NCBI GenBank assembly: GCA_026315105.1
Contig: CM048744.1
Span: 313,665,270 to 313,729,269, forward strand
Reading direction: 5' to 3'
Source of the DNA: Locusta migratoria
Taxonomy: Eukaryota > Arthropoda > Insecta > Orthoptera > Acrididae
DNA length: 64,000 nt
Part shown: positions 12,314 through 24,389 of the stretch, one piece after another
Layout of the letters: every line of letters begins with the position of its first letter
How positions within the stretch are numbered: position 1 is the first letter of the stretch
Notes under the pieces: generated by a model
What the model was told of the DNA's origin: nothing
The model's input: only the letters and a program-made list of their open reading frames with translations
Database searches by the model: none
Translations under genes and position numbers: made by a program

Positions 12314-12541
12314 TCAGACAGAAATCTCTTGGATCTGAACACGTTTCTTGGCTGTCGCAGGTGTTGGCATGCCTCCACCAACTTGGCGGAGGATTCCTGG
12401 AGCTGGAGGATGGTTCTTGGGAGGTGGTGGTGGATCTGGAATGGATCCACTTCCAGCTATGGTGCTGGCACCTGGGCAGCAGCGCTTGGACGGTGACGAG
12501 CGGAATTCTCGCAGAGGCATCTCGTTACCAGCCAGGGGTAT
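12314..12541 (-). CDS. neuroligin terminal coding exon (cytoplasmic tail)
   Basis: A strong acceptor (TATTGTCTCCTTGCAG) precedes the exon, which then stays open for 75 codons to TGA at 12314-12316. The frame starts in phase 0, matching the phase-0 end of the transmembrane exon at 24689. The peptide is basic and proline-rich: SPSKRCCPG, then IPDPPPPPKNHPPAPG, and it ends TAKKRVQIQEISV. Placement after the membrane exon makes it the intracellular C terminus of a postsynaptic adhesion protein. The last residues (I-S-V) fit a class II PDZ ligand, unlike the TTRV-type ends of vertebrate neuroligins. Assignment to neuroligin is an inference from strand, phase and composition; other tail exons may exist between this and the membrane exon. 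Confidence 0.6.
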   Translation of the reverse strand: MPLAGNEMPLREFRSSPSKRCCPGASTIAGSGSIPDPPPPPKNHPPAPGILRQVGGGMPTPATAKKRVQIQEISV

Positions 12542-13102
12542 CTGCAAGGAGACAATATTCAGTCACCATGCAAAATCTGAAACCACAACATCTATGCTCC
12601 TTCCGGGAAAGATAGAATTTTTTATCAAATATATGTTGTAGCATCTGTAGAATAAATAGGCTGACTGCCTTAGTTCTGAAGTTCCTTTAAAATCAACTAC
12701 ATTAATTTGCATGGACAAGTCATACATTTAAAAGTTTAATTTTAAAGCACTTGATGTGGTCACGTGAACAACATGAATCAAGGATATTGACAGGGAAGTA
12801 TGATTATTTTTGACATTTATTCTTTATTTTTATTATTGTGTAGTACTCTGGCACACAAGCAACTCATAGTGTGTGATTGAGGTTCCAGTAGTAAGTGGAG
12901 TAATAAAAGTGTGTTATTTATGAATGTAAGAACCACCAGTACAGTGGTGACCCTTATTTGAAAGGAAAATTACTCCACAAGCTGAGGATGGCATTAAGCA
13001 AGACAACAATGCCTACATCACAGTTCATGAAGATAGAGCAGGTACAACCAACACACCAGCACAAATTCACTACTTATCTACACAAGATAGGACAGAACTA
13101 CA
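12542..13102. other. intron sequence, nothing recognised
   Basis: AT-rich; presumed neuroligin intron. No element identified. Confidence 0.4.
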
Positions 13103-13297
13103 GCCGGCTGCAGTGACCGAGCGGTCTGCGGTGCATCAGTTACAGTCTGCATGGCCGTTATGTTCGGGGGTTCGAATCCCCCCTCGGTCATGGATGTTTG
13201 TGTCGTCTTTAGTACAAGGTAGTTCGTAAGTAGTTTGTAAGTTTAAGGACTGATGACCCCACAGTTATGACCCTTAAGCTTAACAAACATTTGAACA
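13103..13297 (+). mobile_element. tRNA-headed SINE, diverged type A
   Basis: tRNA-like head with an A-box-like GTGACCGAGCGGTCTGCGG and a B box GGGTTCGAATCCCCC (about 13170). The body ends in the tail typical of this family (ACTGATGACC ... AACATTTGAACA). Confidence 0.85.
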
Positions 13298-13309
13298 GCA
13301 GAAAATGTA

Positions 13310-15345
13310 AAGTTGTATTTTCCGCATTTATCTGTCAGAACTTTGATTCTCACAGTATTGAAGACAACACATTTACATTTCATCAATGCTCACATTAATG
13401 AGTCACAAATGGTACTATCAGAGGATACTTTACATTTTCACAGTTACAGAGCCATAACAAACTGTTTTATCAAGCATTCCACCTTGTTGCCTGAAGCAAT
13501 GTGGCAGATCTTAATGGCTGATGAAACATTGGATGGTATGGCTCCCCAGCAACTTCTACAGGGATTTTTTTTTCATTAAAAGGACCTGAATGACTGTTTT
13601 TGAGAAGTCCCAAGCATTATTGTAGGTTAAATGACTTCCAAAACCCATAGGAATATTTTAGCAGAGCACAAAACTATACCCCCTGAATTTGCTGGCAGAA
13701 AAGATAGAAAATATATTGGGATGTTTCGAGCTGAAAATTGGTAACACTATACCTTTACTAAAAGGCTATGAACTGAGCATGGCAGAGCTAGGCACAAGAA
13801 GTGAACTAGGACTAAGCATGTTGAATGAATGACAAAAACAACTGTGTATCAGTTAACAGAAAAAATGTAGATGCTGGAAGTGCAGGTGGAGTACTGCAGA
13901 ACAGATGACTATATCTGATGAAAGATGCAGGGCTGGATAACAGAGAGGTGACAGGCAGCATGATGAGACATGGCAACAAGAGAAAGATCAATAGTGCAGG
14001 TTCCACCAAAGATCTGCAACAAAGCTCCTAAATTTATGACTTTATGCTGCCATCCAAAAGCATTTGATAGTTTAAGGTCACTGCAGGTTGTTGCGTAATA
14101 ACTCTTAAGTCACCATCTCACTCCCCTGCTATAACAATTGCATCAGTTATACAAGACTCATTCACAAATGATTTCTCCTGTTGAAGTCTCATTACTTGGC
14201 TCTCCCTAGAACTGGTGCAGTTACACAGGAACCAGTGCCAGATATGGATTTAGTGTGCACACACTGGCACTACATTATCACCATTCCTGGTTGTGTTGAA
14301 TGCAGCTTTGGTGATTTAAAAAAGAAGGAAGGAGGGAAGATTAGGGTTTAACGTCCTGTCAACAGTGTGCTCATTAGAGACAGAGTTAACACATGGAGTT
14401 TTTGGTAAGGATGGGTAGGAAATCGGCCGTGCCCTTTGAAAGGAACCATCTTGGCATTCACCTGGAGTGATTTAGGAAAATCATGGAAAACCTTACCTGG
14501 ATGGACAGAGGTTGATATGAACCATTATTCACCCGAATGCGAGTGCAGTGCATTACCACTCTGCCTCACTCAGTTTAGTAATTTAAAATTCTATGCTTGT
14601 GATAATTTGGGCACCACTTTTGCAACCACTGACAGGCTTCTGTAAGCCAGAACAACAATGGGCAAGACCAGTATCAAGAGATTGTTTAGAAGAGAATCTT
14701 TGGCAATGAGTTTTTTGACGGATAGCAGCTTTGATATTAACGTCCTGCCAGTAGTGTCATTCTCTTTGGACAAAACATAAGCAACATTTCACCTAATGCC
14801 CCCAAACAATTCCACACTTATGGAAGTAAGTACATGACACTCAATTTACATGCACAGAGAGACATGATTTGGTGATTTTGGTTGCAGACATTTCTGAGCC
14901 CATCACTAGTGCTAAGTTTCTACACAATTTTGATCTGGTGGTAGACATGAAGTAGAGATTGTTCAGAGGAACACCAGTGGCACCAACTAATTCCAACAGT
15001 GTTTGGCACAGTGCCTTCAACAACTTCCTGGGTATTGTTTTCAGAGTGGAATCAAAAACAACAATCAAATGTGGAACAAAACATTTTATACACATTATAC
15101 TAGGGCTGCCAGTGGCAGGCAAACCACACTACGACATTCTGCAGAAGTTTGTGGCGCCCTTATAAAGATGGACGAGGGTGTAACATGGCCATTGGAGTGT
15201 CAATGAGCCTCACCATTACATATATTCCCAAAATGCAATGGCCTGTGACAGTTATGCAGCAGTCACTGCATGTTGAACTCAAGGACAATTCCAGATCACT
15301 GTCTTATTCTGCATGTTCTGGATATCAACAGTTTCACAGCAGTCA
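13310..15345 (+). pseudogene. Ty3/gypsy-type LTR retrotransposon gag-pol remnant
   Basis: Degenerate polyprotein in several frames. MADETLDGMAPQQLL (about 13517-13560) resembles the gag block LGDRxPSQLL of Mag-like gypsy elements. A protease region follows: FLTDSSFDINVLP (about 14714-14755), where the usual D-T-G is D-S-S, then VADISEPITSAKFLHNF DLVVD (about 14880-14945), the block between protease and reverse transcriptase. The start of the RT may reach about 15330. No LTRs are visible. A SINE at 14319-14571 splits it. Frameshifts, stops and the altered protease triad make it inactive. Confidence 0.5.
14319..14571 (-). mobile_element. SINE-like repeat, second tRNA-headed family
   Basis: Contains GATTAGGGTTTAACGTCCTG, AAATCGGCCGTGCCC and CCCGAATGCGAGTGCAGTG, which I recognise as a dispersed arthropod repeat whose degenerate tRNA-like head lies at the right end (minus orientation). 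It sits inside the gypsy remnant. Confidence 0.6.
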
Positions 15346-15359
15346 TGACTAATTTTCCT

Positions 15360-16930
15360 GTTGTTTTCTGTCCATATGCACAGATTCAAGCCATTTGTGC
15401 AGTATCCCACTCATACCACAATACTTAAGCTTATCTAGAAGAATCCCATGATTTACACAGTCAAAAGCCTTTGAGAGATCACAAAAAGTACCAAGTGGTG
15501 ATGTCCGATTATTAGAAGCATTTATTGTCTCACCAGTGAAGGTATATATTGCATTTTCTATTTAAAGCTTTTTTGAAAACCAAACTGACATTTTGTTAGA
15601 ACTTTCTTTTTACTAATATGTGAAGCTACTTGAGAATACATAAATTTTGGATAAAGCTGTCAGAAGTGAGATAGGGCAGTAGTCGTTGACATCAGACGTA
15701 TCCCCCTTTTTTATGTGAAGGTTTAACGATAGCACATTTCTGTCTATCTGGGAAAATACCCTGCTTGAAAGAGCTGTTACATATATGACTAAGAATCCTA
15801 CTTATCTCTTGGGAACAAGCTAATACCCTGCTGGAAATGCTATCAATTCCATGTGATCTTTTGCTCTTGAGAAAGTTTGTTATTTTCCTAATTTCTGAAG
15901 GAGAGGTGAGTGGAATTCCAATTGTATCAAATTGTGTAGGTATGGCCTCTTCCATCAATTGCCTTGCTATTTATAATGAATATTTACATACTATTTTCTT
16001 ACAACATTTAAAAAGTAATCATCAAAAATGTTTTCAGCTTCTGACTTTTTGTTATTAAAGTTTCCATTTGTTTTGATACTAATACCCTCTCCCTGTGCTC
16101 TTGGTTGCCCTGTCTCCCTTTTGATAATATTTCAAATTGTTTTAATTTTATTATCAGAGGAACTAATCTCAGACATGATGCACATGCTTCTGAATTTTTT
16201 AATAACTTTTATTAATGTAGCACAGTAGTTTTTATAAAATTTGATTGTTTCTGGGTTATTACTCTTTCTTGCAGATTGATGTAGTTCCCTTTTTCGGATA
16301 CAAGATTTTTTATTCCTTTACTAAGCCATAGTTTTTTGCATGGTTTCTTACAATTATATTTAACTAATTTCTTGGGGAAACAGTTTTCAAATACCCTTAC
16401 TAATGTATCATGAAATAAGTTATATTTTAAATTGGCATCAGGTTCCTTAAAAACCTCATCCCAGTCTAACAGTTGTAGGCTTTCATTGAAATTTCTAGAT
16501 GTAAGGTCATTAATTGAGCCTCCCAACTCTGAAGGATTATTTCAAATTATTGAATGGAGCTACGTCATATATTGTAACTAGCTGTGCACTACGATCAGAA
16601 AGACCATTCTCAACAGGAGAAGTATTTATGTTGTTAAACTTATCTTGGTCTATCTTATCTGTCCTTTACTATCTGAGTAGGAAATTCAATAACGGATCTC
16701 AGATTGAACGAGCCAAGTAAGACTTCCAGGTCATTCTTCCTATTACACTCTTTCAGCGAATCAACACTGAAATCACCATAAATAATAATTCGCTTCCCCC
16801 TATCTGACAGATAGCACAACAAAGCATCCAAGTTTTCCAGAAATAACTGGAAGTTTCCTGAAGGGGACGTATATACTATTACAATCACGTATAAGAGGGT
16901 CATCATTGAGTTTAAGAGCTAACAGGCACA
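15360..16930 (-). pseudogene. non-LTR retrotransposon (endonuclease-RT), decayed
   Basis: Minus-strand pieces in order: an endonuclease end with IIIYGDFSVDSL (about 16765-16800), a linker block KKPCKKLWLSKGIK (about 16300-16350), the RT start block (ILSHICNSSFKQGIFPDRQK, then KPSHKKGG, about 15700-15780), then degraded RT down to 15360. The 15380-15590 stretch is closely related to 50720-50945, so this is the same family as the element at 49584-50945. It is jockey-superfamily-like. Several frameshifts; RT catalytic core not intact. Confidence 0.7.
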
Positions 16931-17216
16931 AGCTTCAATATGTTACTCTACACGAAACGTTTGAGTTTCTAAATTTTTTACACTGTATAGTGTTTGAACT
17001 AGAAAGTGAGAAATTAAGATGAAACATTTTTTATGATGTGCTGTGTCCAGGTATATTGAAGGAATGGACACTGTGGAGACTACAACTGTCAAATTAATTA
17101 CAAGAAATCTAGTCACAACTGTGAATACATTTCTTGTAATGAAAGATCTTTTAGGTCAGCCTTTTACACCCTACAATTTTGAGTCTTCTTTTTCAGGTGC
17201 AACTTAGATACCAGTA

Positions 17217-17252
<36 letters not shown>

Positions 17253-17386
17253 AAAATTGACTCTTATGTTTTAAGTGTTGCTTGGGTTTCATTGCCTCAT
17301 AGATTTGAGCAATAAAAATGTGTCACATATCCACCTGTGTTGTTTGATTTTTTTCAAGAAAGTAAGGAGAATCAATACAAGCTTAC
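16931..17386. other. intron sequence with poly(A) tract (17221-17250)
   Basis: No coding feature recognised apart from the adjacent candidate exon; one pure A-run of about 30. Confidence 0.5.
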
Positions 17387-17517
17387 TAGTTCCTATTTCA
17401 GGTGGGAGGGGGAGGGGGAGGGATGTTGGTGGAGGAGGAGGGTTGCCACTTTGTCCAGACAGTTGATACTGGGGTGATGGTAGATGACTATGAAGAAATG
17501 GAAGATGAGATTTGTTT
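17387..17517 (-). CDS. candidate proline-rich exon of the neuroligin tail
   Basis: On the minus strand a long pyrimidine tract ends in TTATACAG, followed by an open proline-rich segment (SPQYQLSGQSG, then PPPPP and repeated LPLP) and a possible donor ACTA|GTAAGC. Composition suits a cytoplasmic tail and it lies between the transmembrane and terminal exons on the right strand. However it would begin in phase 2 and end in phase 1, whereas its neighbours need phase 0, so it needs extra unseen exons or is an alternative or spurious exon. The 17400-17450 stretch is also simple (GGGAGG-like), which can mimic proline codons. Confidence 0.3.
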
Positions 17518-17769
17518 CTGTATAAGATGAGGAGGGTAATTTTTATCTGTAAAGGCCTCAGTGGGACCTTTGGCATATTTAGCATTATTGGAAGGGACTT
17601 CTGGATGGCAGCTGTTGAAGCAGAGGAGCTGACAGTACTTAAAAGGTATGTTTGTCATTCATTGTGTATGTGTGTATTTGTTTTGTTTATGTCTGATAAA
17701 TGATTAATAGCTAATAATATGTAGCAGTCTTTTTATGTGCCTGTCTGCCACTTAGTACTTTCAATGCAT

Positions 17770-18650
17770 CTAAGTCTACATACATACTCTGTAATGGTGC
17801 ATGGTGCATGGCGGAAGGTACTGAACACCACTACTTGCTTTCCTGTTCCATTTCCATGTAGAATGAGGGAAAAACGAATGCTTATATACATTCATACAAG
17901 CCCTAATCTCTCTGACCTTGTCTTTGTGGTCTTTACGTGGAATGTATGTTGGTGGCAGTAAATCTTTCAGCAATCTGCCTCGAATTCTGGCCCTCTGAAT
18001 TTCTTCCACTGTGTTTCTCGAAGAGAATGTCACCTTCCCTCCAGTGACTCTCATTTGAGTTCCTGAAGCATTTCAGTAATAATTGCGCATTGATTGAATA
18101 CAAAATTTACAAACCTAGCTGCCCACTTCTGAACTGTCTCCTTTAAACTGATCTGGTGGAGATCCCACCCACTTGAGCAATACTCAAGACAGGATCGTAC
18201 AAGCATTTTATATGTGGTCTCCTTTACAGATGAATCACACCTTACCAAAATTCTCGCAATAAATCAAAGTTTGCCTTCCCCATGACTATCCTTAAATACT
18301 CGTTCCATTAAATATCGTTCTGCTGCATTACACCTAGATATTTAATTGAGGCACTCTGTCAAGCTGCACACTACTAATGCGACACCCTCTTGTACACCAC
18401 AGCATCATCGGTAAACAGCTGCAGATTGCAACTCACTCTGTCTGTCAGATCATTTATAAAGATAGAAAAATATAGTGGTTCCATTGCTCTTTCCTTGGGC
18501 ACCCCTGAGGATACCCTAGTCTGTGATGAACACTTGCCATTGAGGTCAATGTACTAGATTCTATTACTTAAGTAGTCTTTGAGCCACTCACATATTTGGG
18601 TACCTATTCCATAGGTTCATATACACTGACGTTCCTACAATACTGCTCTT
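17770..18650 (-). pseudogene. CR1-like LINE remnant, heavily decayed
   Basis: Minus-strand peptides SVKETTYKMLVRSCLEYC (about 18175-18230) and FFPHSTWKWN (about 17840-17870) correspond to STKETAYITLVRPLLEYC and FFPRAIREWN of the better preserved neighbour at 18925-19935. Upstream RT sequence to about 18650 is broken by stops. Left end near TCTACATACATACTC (17775) matches the family's 3' end. Confidence 0.6.
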
Positions 18651-18924
18651 TAGAAAGGTAAAATATTTTGTTCCTGTAACTTCGTTCATGCTATAACAAG
18701 GTATTACTGTTAATCCCAATAAAATCAATCAACTGCAAATTAAAAATCCTACAAACTTGTTGGAATCTATAAATACGCAAGTAAGTCTGTAGGCAAATAC
18801 TAATTAAACACATTTGCATAACAGAAATGGTATGCACGTATTAAGGAATTTATTTGTGACGTAATTAACAAACCTAAACCATAGGTGTCCGTGTGATATT
18901 CTGTTGTTTACCACTACCAAGCGT
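18651..18924. other. intron sequence, nothing recognised
   Basis: AT-rich spacer between two minus-strand LINEs. Confidence 0.4.
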
Positions 18925-19935
18925 GTGGCAACATCTACATCTACATAGATACTCTGCAAATCACATTCAAGTGCCTGGCAGAGGGTTCATTAACCACTTT
19001 CATAGCTTTTCTCTACCATTCCATTCTCTAATAGCGCGCGGGAAGAAAGAACGCCTAAATCGTTCCGTTTTTGATCTGATTTCTCTTATTTTATTGGGAT
19101 GGTCATGTCTCCCTAAGTAGGTGGGTGCTAGCAAAATATTTTCACATTGAGAAGTAAAAGTCGGTGATTGAAACTTCGCAAACAGATCATGCCGCAATGA
19201 AAAATGTCTTGCTTTTAATGATTTCCACCCCAATTCGTGCAACATTTCCGTGACGCTTTCACGCCCGTAACGTGATAAAACAAAACGAGCTGCCCTTCTC
19301 TGAACCTTCTCAATGTCTTCCGTCAGTCCCACCTGGTGAGGGTCCCACAAGGGGCAACAGTACTCCAGGAGAGGACGCACAAGTGTGATGTAGGCAGTCT
19401 CTTTGGTGGAGCTGGTGCATCTTCGAAGCGTTCTGCCGATGAAACGTAACTTTTGGTTCGCCTTCCCCACAATATTTTGTATGTGTTCTCTCCAGTCAAA
19501 GTTGTTCGTAATTGCAACTCCTAGGTATTTGGTAGAATCTACGACCTTAAGGTTTGACTGATTTTTCGCGTAATTGAAGTTCAGCGGATTTCTTTTAGTG
19601 GTCATGTGTATTACTTTTCTTTATTTAGTGTCAATTGCCAATTTTCGCACCATGCAGAAATTTTGTCTAAATCGCTTTGCAGTTGCTTTTGATCCTCTGT
19701 TGACTTCACTAACCGATAAACGACAGCATCATCTGCGAACAATCTAAGGGAGCTATTCAGATTGTCTCCTAAATCGTTTATAAACACGAGGAAGAGTAGG
19801 GGACCTATAACGCTTCCCTGTGGAACGCCAGATGTCACTTCTGTTTTACTCGATGACTTACCCGTCAATTACAACGAACTGATAGGAAATCGTGAATCCA
19901 ACCGCACAATTGGGAAGATATTCCATAAGCACGGA
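18925..19935 (-). pseudogene. CR1-like LINE, 3' half of reverse transcriptase
   Basis: Frame one (19611-19868) holds RT blocks SGVPQGSVIGPLLFLVFIND and RLFADDAVVYRLV (catalytic FADD) and QLTLNKEK; after one frameshift at about 19605 the frame continues for 201 codons through KYLGVAITN, TLVRPLLEYCCPLWDPHQ, RRAARFVLSRYG and FFPRAIREWNG. This is the RT core, thumb and C-terminal region. The 3' end is the short repeat ACATCTACATCTACAT at 18931-18946, as in CR1/L2-type elements. The 5' part including the endonuclease is missing (truncated near 19935). Related copies: 40905-41834 and 60790-62340. Clade naming is by motif resemblance only. Confidence 0.85.
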
Positions 19936-22466
19936 ATTTCATTAGAAGCCGCTTGTGGCTGGCCCTGGTGGTTGTGCCAATCGGCTTCGAGCACCGGCTG
20001 CGGTAGCAGATCATTAGAGTAAGTCAAACGCGAACGTTGCTCTGCACATGCGCGTGTCCGGCTGCGCTGTACGCTTTTGCCAGTTCTGTCAGACAACAGC
20101 AACTGTTAGCTACACTGCCCGGCAGTGAACTAACTATTTGGCAACATGGTCGCATTCCGTTTCTCCGAGTGGGGCGGTCGCCGAGCCCAGTAAGCGGAGC
20201 CAGGGTTCATCATGTTCCCGCCCGACTATAGCAGCCAGCTACTCAGCCACGAGCAGCGGCCTACTTGACGAGATGTCACACGACAGCGCCGCGGTCTTCT
20301 CTTTACGTGGTGTTGGTCTGGTACACGTGAAGGTGCCACGGCAGCAGAGACTGTGGGCGGCAAACGCGACACTAACGATACATAATTAAATTAATATTTT
20401 TTATCGATCGGGGATTCTTGTCACCGTGATTCCCTCCTCTTCATAATATTTGAGCTGTGAAAAGAGTTTTTCGCTCGTGTTTCGTTTCTTCCGGTGAGCT
20501 AAGAGGACGGAACCGCGGTCACCGCGCAGACTGATCTGTAATGTAACTGTGAAGGCAGTAATATTTTATTTTAAAAGATACTCTCTTTTGTTAAGAGGAA
20601 TGTCTCCACCCTGTTTTCATTTAATAATGTCCCGTCCTTTCTTAATTGTTCATTTTCTTTGAGGTTTTCAGCTCCTTGATATTCCGTCGCATCATGATGT
20701 TCAGAGGCCATCACTTTCGCTTCGCGTATTTCCTTGATTATTTCTCGATCAGTTACTTTTTCCTTTTAGAACCTGCATTCGTATTAACAGTTCGCGAAGT
20801 TAAATAGATTTTTCTGTTTGTTATTTAGTTTATCAAACTTTAGTACAAGGTCCGGGAACAATGACTTGTGAGGTGAACGGTCTGAACATTAATTTGTTGC
20901 TGAAAGTATCAAAATTAATCTAAACCATTCAACAGCTTAACATTTTTAGCTGCTGTTATCAACATTTCCAGAAAGAAGCTTCAATGGGTACTTTCCGTAA
21001 GTATTAATTTCATCCACCCTTATCTAAATTATTTGCTCAGATTTTTATCCGACTTTTCTATGACCGAAATTTTAACAAAAATCCTATTCTTTTAATTGCG
21101 AATTTTACATTAATTCGCACAGGCAACATCACAAGAGTAATGTTACAACCTGAAGTGCCCCATGCGACACTCCGGATTCTCCACCGCTGCAACACCCCGA
21201 GACAGTAGCCTGGAGACGTGGCCAAAAAGAACGTTCAGCTGTTCGCGAACAGCGGCCAACTCCTCCTGCATCCGCAAACAGCACGCACACGCAATCCATC
21301 CTACCACTGCTACTGAAATACCTAAAGAGTGGAAACAAGTATAGCTGCTAAATACTTCAATTCGTTACTACACTAGTGCTTTACTTATGGCGGCTGGTAA
21401 CTGACTGAGCTGTGATAAACGGTCCCCCACTGTCCAAAACTCTTAAAACAGAAGCTTTGACGAAACCTAATAAATGCACGAGAATAAAGCTCTTAAACGG
21501 AGGCACTAACGGAATTTAAGAAATTGACCGGTAATGAAAATTCACACTATTAAATAGTGCTACTTAGAGCTCTGAACGATGTGACACTTGGGGCAGGTGG
21601 CAGTGAACTGACTGATAACTAGCTATACCAACAGTCTCTGACATTTTTTTGAAATACACAAATCACAGACGAAAACTATACTCAACAGTATTGCCCCCAG
21701 GGGGCTCACGGTTCTTACGTGAGTACGTGCGTGGCGAGCACGGGGCCCCCAGCTAATGCAGTCTTCCTTCCTTCTTTACTTCCCGGATTGCATTTCATTT
21801 CCTCCTCCCCTCCTTTCCTATCCTCACTCCTTCCCCTCCCCACCGAGGGACTGATAACCCCAGTAATCTAGTCCCCCTATCTCAACCAAATAACTCAACC
21901 CCTCAACAGTTTTTGCCAATTTCGCGAGAATAAGCTTGGTAAACAAGATATGACAACTCAAAGCATGTTATGTTTACATGTTTCTACTAATGGCTAGTAA
22001 AAAATATGTAACTGACATTGATATTTGCGGGTGGCTTCTCGAAGACAATGAGGGCGAAGGAGAATTTAGTGACGAAAGTGATTAGGCAGAAACTTCCACC
22101 TGGTGAGAAATACAAACTCAGAAAAGAGAGTTACCTGACACGAAGGGAAACTAAATAGGAACATGCATATTATAATGCTAAACGAGAAGAAATTAACGAA
22201 GACCTGATTGGTAGGTTTGTAGCAAATTCAGAAATAAAGGAGGGAGACGAGAAAGAATTTTCAACTTCAAAACATGCAAGAGGAAGCCTGGACGCTGCCC
22301 AGAGGAATGTTTTAACATCTACCGTATAAATAAAAACAATGAATGATTGTAAAGAAAAACATCACATGCACTTTGAAACACTTGTGTAAAAGAATATAAA
22401 GTGTACAGCTGACGTTGTGTTGAACTTTATTTTTCTACGAATACAATAGTGTAATATCCTATAATC
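19936..22466. other. intron sequence, mixed composition, no gene recognised
   Basis: Includes GC-richer stretches at 20030-20370 and 21150-21330 and a locally symmetric GC-rich block at 21695-21760. Around 21990-22080 a short frame (DNEGEGEFSDESD) recalls the acidic N terminus of piggyBac transposases, but the frame closes at once, so I do not call it. Confidence 0.35.
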
Positions 22467-22580
22467 AATACAGGCTGAAGCATAGAATTAGAATTTGAAC
22501 CAGGTCCAGGATTTGAACCTGGGACCTACTGCTCACTAGTCAGATGTGCTTACCAACTGTGCCACTCTGGCACATCGGCA
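22467..22580 (-). mobile_element. tRNA-headed SINE, third family
   Basis: Reading on the minus strand: CCAGAGTGGCACAGTTGGTAA (A-box region), B box AGGTTCAAATCCTGG, then a tail with AATTCTATGCTTCAGCC. A truncated second copy lies at 22841. Confidence 0.7.
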
Positions 22581-22840
22581 AATACGATTGCGTCGAATAC
22601 CCGAATACCTCTCCCTCCCCAATGCAAACTCTTAAGTAGACCTCGGCCTTGATGAGCCCCTTTTTATTCTTATTTTATTCATACTGTAATTGCTAAGACT
22701 CTTCATACTATCGGATTAGCACCCCAAGAGTTGAACAAAAATGGGGATTATTCTTCCTTTATCTAAGGCTCATATGATGCTTAATTGAATACTTATACGT
22801 TCCTTGAGACAGAACAGTGTCAATTTTATGCATGATAATG

Positions 22841-22924
22841 AATACAGGCTGAAGCATAGAATTAGAATTTCTACCAGGGCTGGGATTAGAAGCAGGGACC
22901 CCCCCCCCCTGCTCACTATAGTCC
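22841..22924 (-). mobile_element. truncated copy of the third SINE family
   Basis: Shares AATACAGGCTGAAGCATAGA and the following tail with 22467-22580, then breaks at a C-run (CCCCCCCCCC near 22900). Confidence 0.7.
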
Positions 22925-23251
22925 GATTAAAATTACTTGATGGTTGACGTTTGTCACGTGGCGCTGTGTTGTCACATAGGCTCCTGGCTACTGTTCGGCT
23001 ACAGGTGACTCCTAAACACGATGGGCCACCATGCAAATACTGTTAATGTGTTTTTTAACGTAAAGCAGTGTCGGAAGAGGCCGCCAAGTGTTAATGGTAG
23101 CAATACAAAAATCTGTCGGCAGATCATTGTATAAATACGCCTAACACGAAAGTGAGGATATAGATTTTTAATATTAATCACACAAGAAGGCCAGTGAAAC
23201 GTACATAATCAAAAGTTGGTTTGTCATAGATGTTGCGAATATAAAAATTAT

Positions 23252-23364
23252 GTTCAAATGTTTGTAATTCTGTCGGACCAAACTGCGTGGTCATCAGTCC
23301 GTAGCTTACAAACTACTTAAAGTAAGGTAAACTAACCTACGGACAAACACACACACACCTATGC
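23252..23364 (-). mobile_element. SINE type B, 5'-truncated
   Basis: Tail and body only: GTTCAAATGTTTGTAA, GTGGTCATCAGTCCGTAG, then a CA-rich part; the tRNA-like head is missing. Confidence 0.75.
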
Positions 23365-23689
23365 TTCGCAAATCGTGAAATTTCCCGACGTCTGCTGCTC
23401 CTGTAAGATGGAAAACGATCTGCAACAATCTCTTGAATTATGTGAACCTGTGTTTAAAATTTACCATATTTTACCACCCATCTTTGATCTTGACAGGCCC
23501 AGGTCTTTAAATACGAGTAAAGAATCACAGAGGCACCTGATGATCAGTGGCGGACTAAGGCTGTCGGTGGCCTGGGGCGGTGGCAAAGCAAAATGAGGCA
23601 AATAAATCAAATGTTTGTATAGCTTATGGTACATAACTACGGGGCCATCAGTACCTATTTGACACAGAACTTTATGATGTTTTAAAAGC

Positions 23690-24185
23690 ACTGGAGCATA
23701 TGAAACGTCTAATTGGGTCTACCTTTCTGCTTTGCTCCGATTTACTCAGTGCTCTGCAGATCATTCAGCATCTGTACCCAGCAGATAAGACCGTCCAGAA
23801 TATTCAAGACATCCTTTTGCAGTTGCAACGGCAAGGAAAGGTGGTTTCCTTCGCTGGGTACCTGGCCATGTGGGTATCCGTGGAAACGAGTTGGCCGCGG
23901 CCAAGGAGGCCTGTCGGCTTCAGAACGTAGCTGATTGTCCTCTCCCTCTCTGTGCCTCGCTGTCATTTCTTAGGAGCTCTGTCATGCGCCTCTGGGATCA
24001 AGAATGGTTCGCCGTCGAGGATAATAAGTAGCGGTCAATAAAAGACACGGTTAGGCCCTGGCGTACATCCGTACAGCCTGTCAGGTGTGCTGAAGTCTGC
24101 TTAGCAAGACTTCGAATAGGACGCTGCCCCCTGACGCATAGATTCCTTCTTTGTGGCGACGAGCCCCCCTACTTGTGATGCTTTT
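23690..24185 (+). pseudogene. LINE fragment with RNase H domain
   Basis: Peptides in two frames: LLSALQIIQHLYPADKTVQ and QGKVVSF, then a VPGHVGIRGNELAA-like block (about 23855-23910), which is the C-terminal RNase H signature of I/R1/Loa-type LINEs, then LPLCASLSFLRSSVMRLW and LARLRIGRCPLTHRFLL (about 24100-24150), the usual region after RNase H with its Cys motif degraded. Frameshifted and truncated on both sides. Nested in the hAT-like element. Confidence 0.7.
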
Positions 24186-24389
24186 GTTCAAAATGTTCAA
24201 ATGTTTGTAGAGTCTATGGGACTTAACTATGGGGTCATAAGTCCCTAAACTTACAAACTACTTATGAACTACTTACAACTAAGGACGGCACAAATATCCA
24301 TGCCCGAAGGGGTATTCGAACCCCCGACCGTAGTGGCCGTGCAGACCGTGACTGGAGCGCCTCAGTCCACTCGGCCAATGCGGCCGGCC
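24186..24389 (-). mobile_element. tRNA-headed SINE type A
   Basis: Complete minus-strand copy: tail at 24186, body with GGACGGCACAAATATCCATG, B box (GTATTCGAACCCCC on the plus strand), head ending GCGGCCGGCC at 24389. Confidence 0.9.
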
